In this document: positions 61,338-64,000 of the stretch, one piece after another
Layout of the letters: the number at the start of each line of letters is the position of its first letter
Position numbering within the stretch: the stretch's first letter is position 1
Source: Typha latifolia
Taxonomy: Eukaryota; Streptophyta; Magnoliopsida; Poales; Typhaceae
Direction: 5' to 3'
DNA length: 64,000 bases
Assembly: GCA_019914945.1 (NCBI GenBank)
Contig: CM034100.1
Span: 2,245,209 to 2,309,208, forward strand
The notes under the pieces: generated by a model
What the model was told of the DNA's origin: nothing
Databases searched by the model: none
What the model saw: the letters and a program-made list of their open reading frames with translations, nothing else
Translations under genes and position numbers: made by a program

Positions 61338-62279
61338 ATGGGGGTTCAGGCAATGGCCTCAGAGAGCGGCGGCGGCGGCAGGCAATCCCAGCTCCAGAGC
61401 TTGTCAAGGCAAGGCTCCATTTATAGCCTCACCCTTAATGAGGTCCAGAATCACTTGGGTGAACCCCTGCATAGCATGAATCTTGATGAGCTCCTCAGGA
61501 ATGTGCTACCGGCTGAGCTGGACAACCTCGTTGCCGGTGCTAACTCCAGTATTGCTTCTGGGGTCTGCATGCATCGCCAGGGGAGCATAACCATGTCGCC
61601 GGCCCTGAGCAAGAAGACGGTGGACGAGGTGTGGAGGGACATCCAACAGGGGCAGAGGAGACATGAGAGGCATAAGATGCTGGGCGAAATGACACTGGAG
61701 GATTTCCTGGGGAGGGCTGGAGTGGCTGTTGATGGATCTGATAAGAGGAGCAATCCTAACATAGGCAATGCTGGTCTCTATCCAAGGGAACATTGGTTGC
61801 AGCAGTACCAACATCATAATCTTCAGCTGCAGCAACAAGCTCAACAGACGATTATGGGAACTTTTGTGGGTGTACCAATGTCACAGCCATTAGGGGTTGC
61901 CCCTGGTCCTATATTGGATGCTGTGTATCCCGAGGACCAGGGGACAAATTCGCCTACGTTGGTTGAAGCAATATCTGACCCACAGACTCCTGGTCGGAAG
62001 AGGGGAACCATGGAGGACGTGACGGAGAAGACCGTCGAGAGGAGGCAGAAGAGGATGATTAAGAACAGGGAATCAGCGGCACGTTCACGAGCTAGAAAGC
62101 AGGTCAGAGTATATGTGTTTTGTGTTCTTTGATGTTTGTAACTTCTTTGGCATACTATTTGATTTATCAGATACATGAAAGTTATGCTACTCCTTTTTGC
62201 TGAATAGGCTTACACAAATGAGCTGGAGAACAAGATCTCTCGTCTGGAAGAGGAAAATGAAATGCTTAAAAAGCAGAAG
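61338..62279 (+). CDS. ABI5/AREB3-like group A bZIP factor, 5' part (279 codons seen)
   Basis: A nuclear ABA-signalling transcription factor that binds ABRE (ACGT-core) elements. Exon 1 (61338-62102, 255 codons) and exon 2 (62208-62279, 24 codons) join in phase; the gene continues beyond the window. The conserved kinase-site segments are all present: SLSRQGSIYSLTLNEVQNHL, then PLHSMNLDELLRNVLPAE, KKTVDEVWRDIQ and MTLEDFLGRAGV. The bZIP basic region has Asn243 and Arg251 (NRESAARSR), followed by a zipper starting AYTNELENKISRLEEENEML. An in-frame TAG at 61332-61334 shows that 61338 is the first ATG; Met6 is an alternative. The final family exon, usually encoding a Glu-rich link and an RRT-Ser-Ala-like C4 motif, is not seen before the edge. 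Confidence 0.92.
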
Positions 62280-64000
62280 GTATGTTATTCTTCTCCTCGG
62301 ATCAAGTTTCTCGGCTTGGTGATGTTTTCTTTTTCTCAGTTTGGAAGAGATGATTGGCCAAAAAGTATCAAGAAAATTTGAATAACAGTTTTATTAGTTC
62401 TGAATCATAAGACTCTCCAACTTACTTGAGCCAAACATGTTCATAAAAAGGACTTAACTGATTTAAAACAATGAAAATTATAATACCAGAAACACTAATT
62501 TACCTTTGATTATTGCAAGTTGCTTGAGTTTAGGCCAATATTTTTGAAATTCGTCCTTACTGAACTCCATGATCAATAATGACTGACCAGTCTATATCTA
62601 TATGAACTTGGTTTAAAAAGGATGTGAGCTTGTTACAAATGGAATTGGAGGGTCCCGATCCTGTATATCAAAATAAATTTTGAAAAAGTGATGCAATTTT
62701 AGGACTTAATGATTCTCACTAGGAAGGTTCAGAGTAAAGGGGGGTTTTTAACTTTTTAATGTGCTACTTCTGTGGACTATATTAATTGGTTGGCAGGTTG
62801 GATCTGTCTCTAATTTGATATAGAAGAGAAAACAGGTGAGAAAGGAAATGAGGCTGATACTATATGTTCAAAGAATCTCAATTAGAAGATCAATACATAC
62901 TTGAATATAGTAGTGGAAAATGGAGAACGGCAAGACAACAAAAAGATAGTCGTTTCATGAATGCGTTATTTGAGTTTCAGATTTGATTGATTTAAGATCT
63001 GGTTTGCAAAGGAGAGCGATGAGCAGAATAAGAGAAACGTTGTCACTAGTAATTCATGAAACAGTTGTCCTTTTTCAAGGCCCATGTCTTTTTATTTACT
63101 AGCTGATTTCTTTGTTCCTTCTTTCTGTTGATCTAATTCTAGCTGTAGCTATCATTATCTAACAAAAGTTCTAGTGTTTATGGAGGACCTCATCTCTTAG
63201 TATCTCTAATTTATCTGTCATTGGTTGACAAACATGAAACCCGCTTGATGTGTTGCTGCTATCTTAGATGAATATTATAGATGTAAACATAGGTAAACTA
63301 TAAACTACTCTAGGTGTGAATGATATTTCAAGAGATCTGCATGACTTGTGATACGTGGCCAAAAAAAAAAAAAAACTTAAATAACTCTTGAAGAGTGTTG
63401 TCTCAGAAAAAAGAAAATCTCTTGAAAAGTAAAAGGGCAGATTTGAAGAGTACTAGGTGTTGAGAATTATCTTCATTGAATTTTCTAGTCTGTAATTCTA
63501 ATCTTATTTCGTATCTCCTTTCTACTTGATCCAGTAGGTGGTAGTATGAATCCTTATCAATTTGGGGAAGAAAGCGAGTGATTGAAGAGCCATGATTATT
63601 AAAATGTTTCATGGTAACTATGGTTGAGATCATACAAATCACTATAGGCATGTGAAGGGACCTTTTGTTTTGATATCGAAGAACTTCAGTTGATGATTAC
63701 CGATTGCGTGATATTGTCAAAATATTTTAGGAGATATATGTTATTAATCATGTTCTTATTTGAGGTGAACAGAGAATAACTTTTCAACTAAAGAAGTCGA
63801 ACCTGAGACTCTTGGGCAGATTTGACAGAGTGGTTACAGATTTGTATGCTCACAATAAGAAGAGTGATGATAAAGATAGTATGTAAAAGTTTATTCCTTG
63901 TTATCTAATCAAGGTTGGTCTTCTTTCTTTCCACCTTGCAGATGCTGGCATATCGAAAACAATTAGTTGCATGTTCAACAAAACTGCTATTTTTGCAATA
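62280..64000 (+). other. Intron 2 (and beyond) of the bZIP gene
   Basis: From the donor AAG|GTATGT onward this is AT-rich intronic DNA. An acceptor-like CTTGCAG ends at 63941 and is followed by 59 open bases (MLAYRKQLVACSTKLLFLQ), but these do not resemble the family's C-terminus, so they may be a cryptic or alternative exon. A poly-A run lies near 63361-63375. Confidence 0.45.

Overview
The window is nuclear DNA from a flowering plant: genes are split by AT-rich GT-AG introns, intergenic DNA is AT-rich, and every recognisable gene belongs to a plant family (MATE/DTX, CC-NB-LRR, two-domain AP2, AGO4-type Argonaute, UBA2, group A bZIP). GC-rich first exons beside AT-rich introns and the overall protein character suggest a monocot, probably not a grass, but the species cannot be fixed from the sequence alone. 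All exon models were built by hand from splice signals, reading phase and protein-family fit.

Layout. 1-116: the first codons of a MATE transporter on the minus strand, cut by the window edge. 1845-2973: a decayed PIF/Harbinger element with TTA target-site duplications and a transposase C-terminal relic. 3994-6412 (-): a complete 8-exon MATE transporter. 7477-10620 (-): an intronless CC-NB-LRR gene. 12648-15092 (+): a 9-exon ELMO-domain gene, followed closely by a single-exon mTERF gene at 15440-16639 (+). 17625-20009 (-): a WRI1-like AP2 factor with a 9-nt micro-exon; its upstream region holds a roughly 725-bp head-to-tail duplication (20253-21700). 22655-32965 (-): a 15-exon LARP1 gene whose upstream region has telo-box and site II motifs. 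37793-39265 (-): a UBA2-type RNA-binding protein. 39944-45645 (-): a 22-exon AGO4-type Argonaute with a long 5'UTR intron. 49859-51190 (+): a second UBA2-type protein in opposite orientation. 55381-56178 (+): a ZCCHC10-type zinc-knuckle protein. 61338 to the right edge (+): an ABI5/AREB-like bZIP, running out of the window.

Functional themes. There is no operon-like logic. The 22-57 kb half is rich in RNA-related genes (LARP1 for mRNA translation and stability, two UBA2 proteins for mRNA binding, AGO4 for small-RNA-directed DNA methylation, and a zinc-knuckle/SR-like protein). The left half holds transport, immunity and organelle-expression genes. I see no CRISPR, rRNA or convincing tRNA, and no wholly new system. 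The most unusual items are the WRI1-like micro-exon, which encodes Ile-His-Leu where the family has Val-Tyr-Leu, the promoter duplication of the same gene, and the inverted pair of UBA2 paralogues around AGO4.
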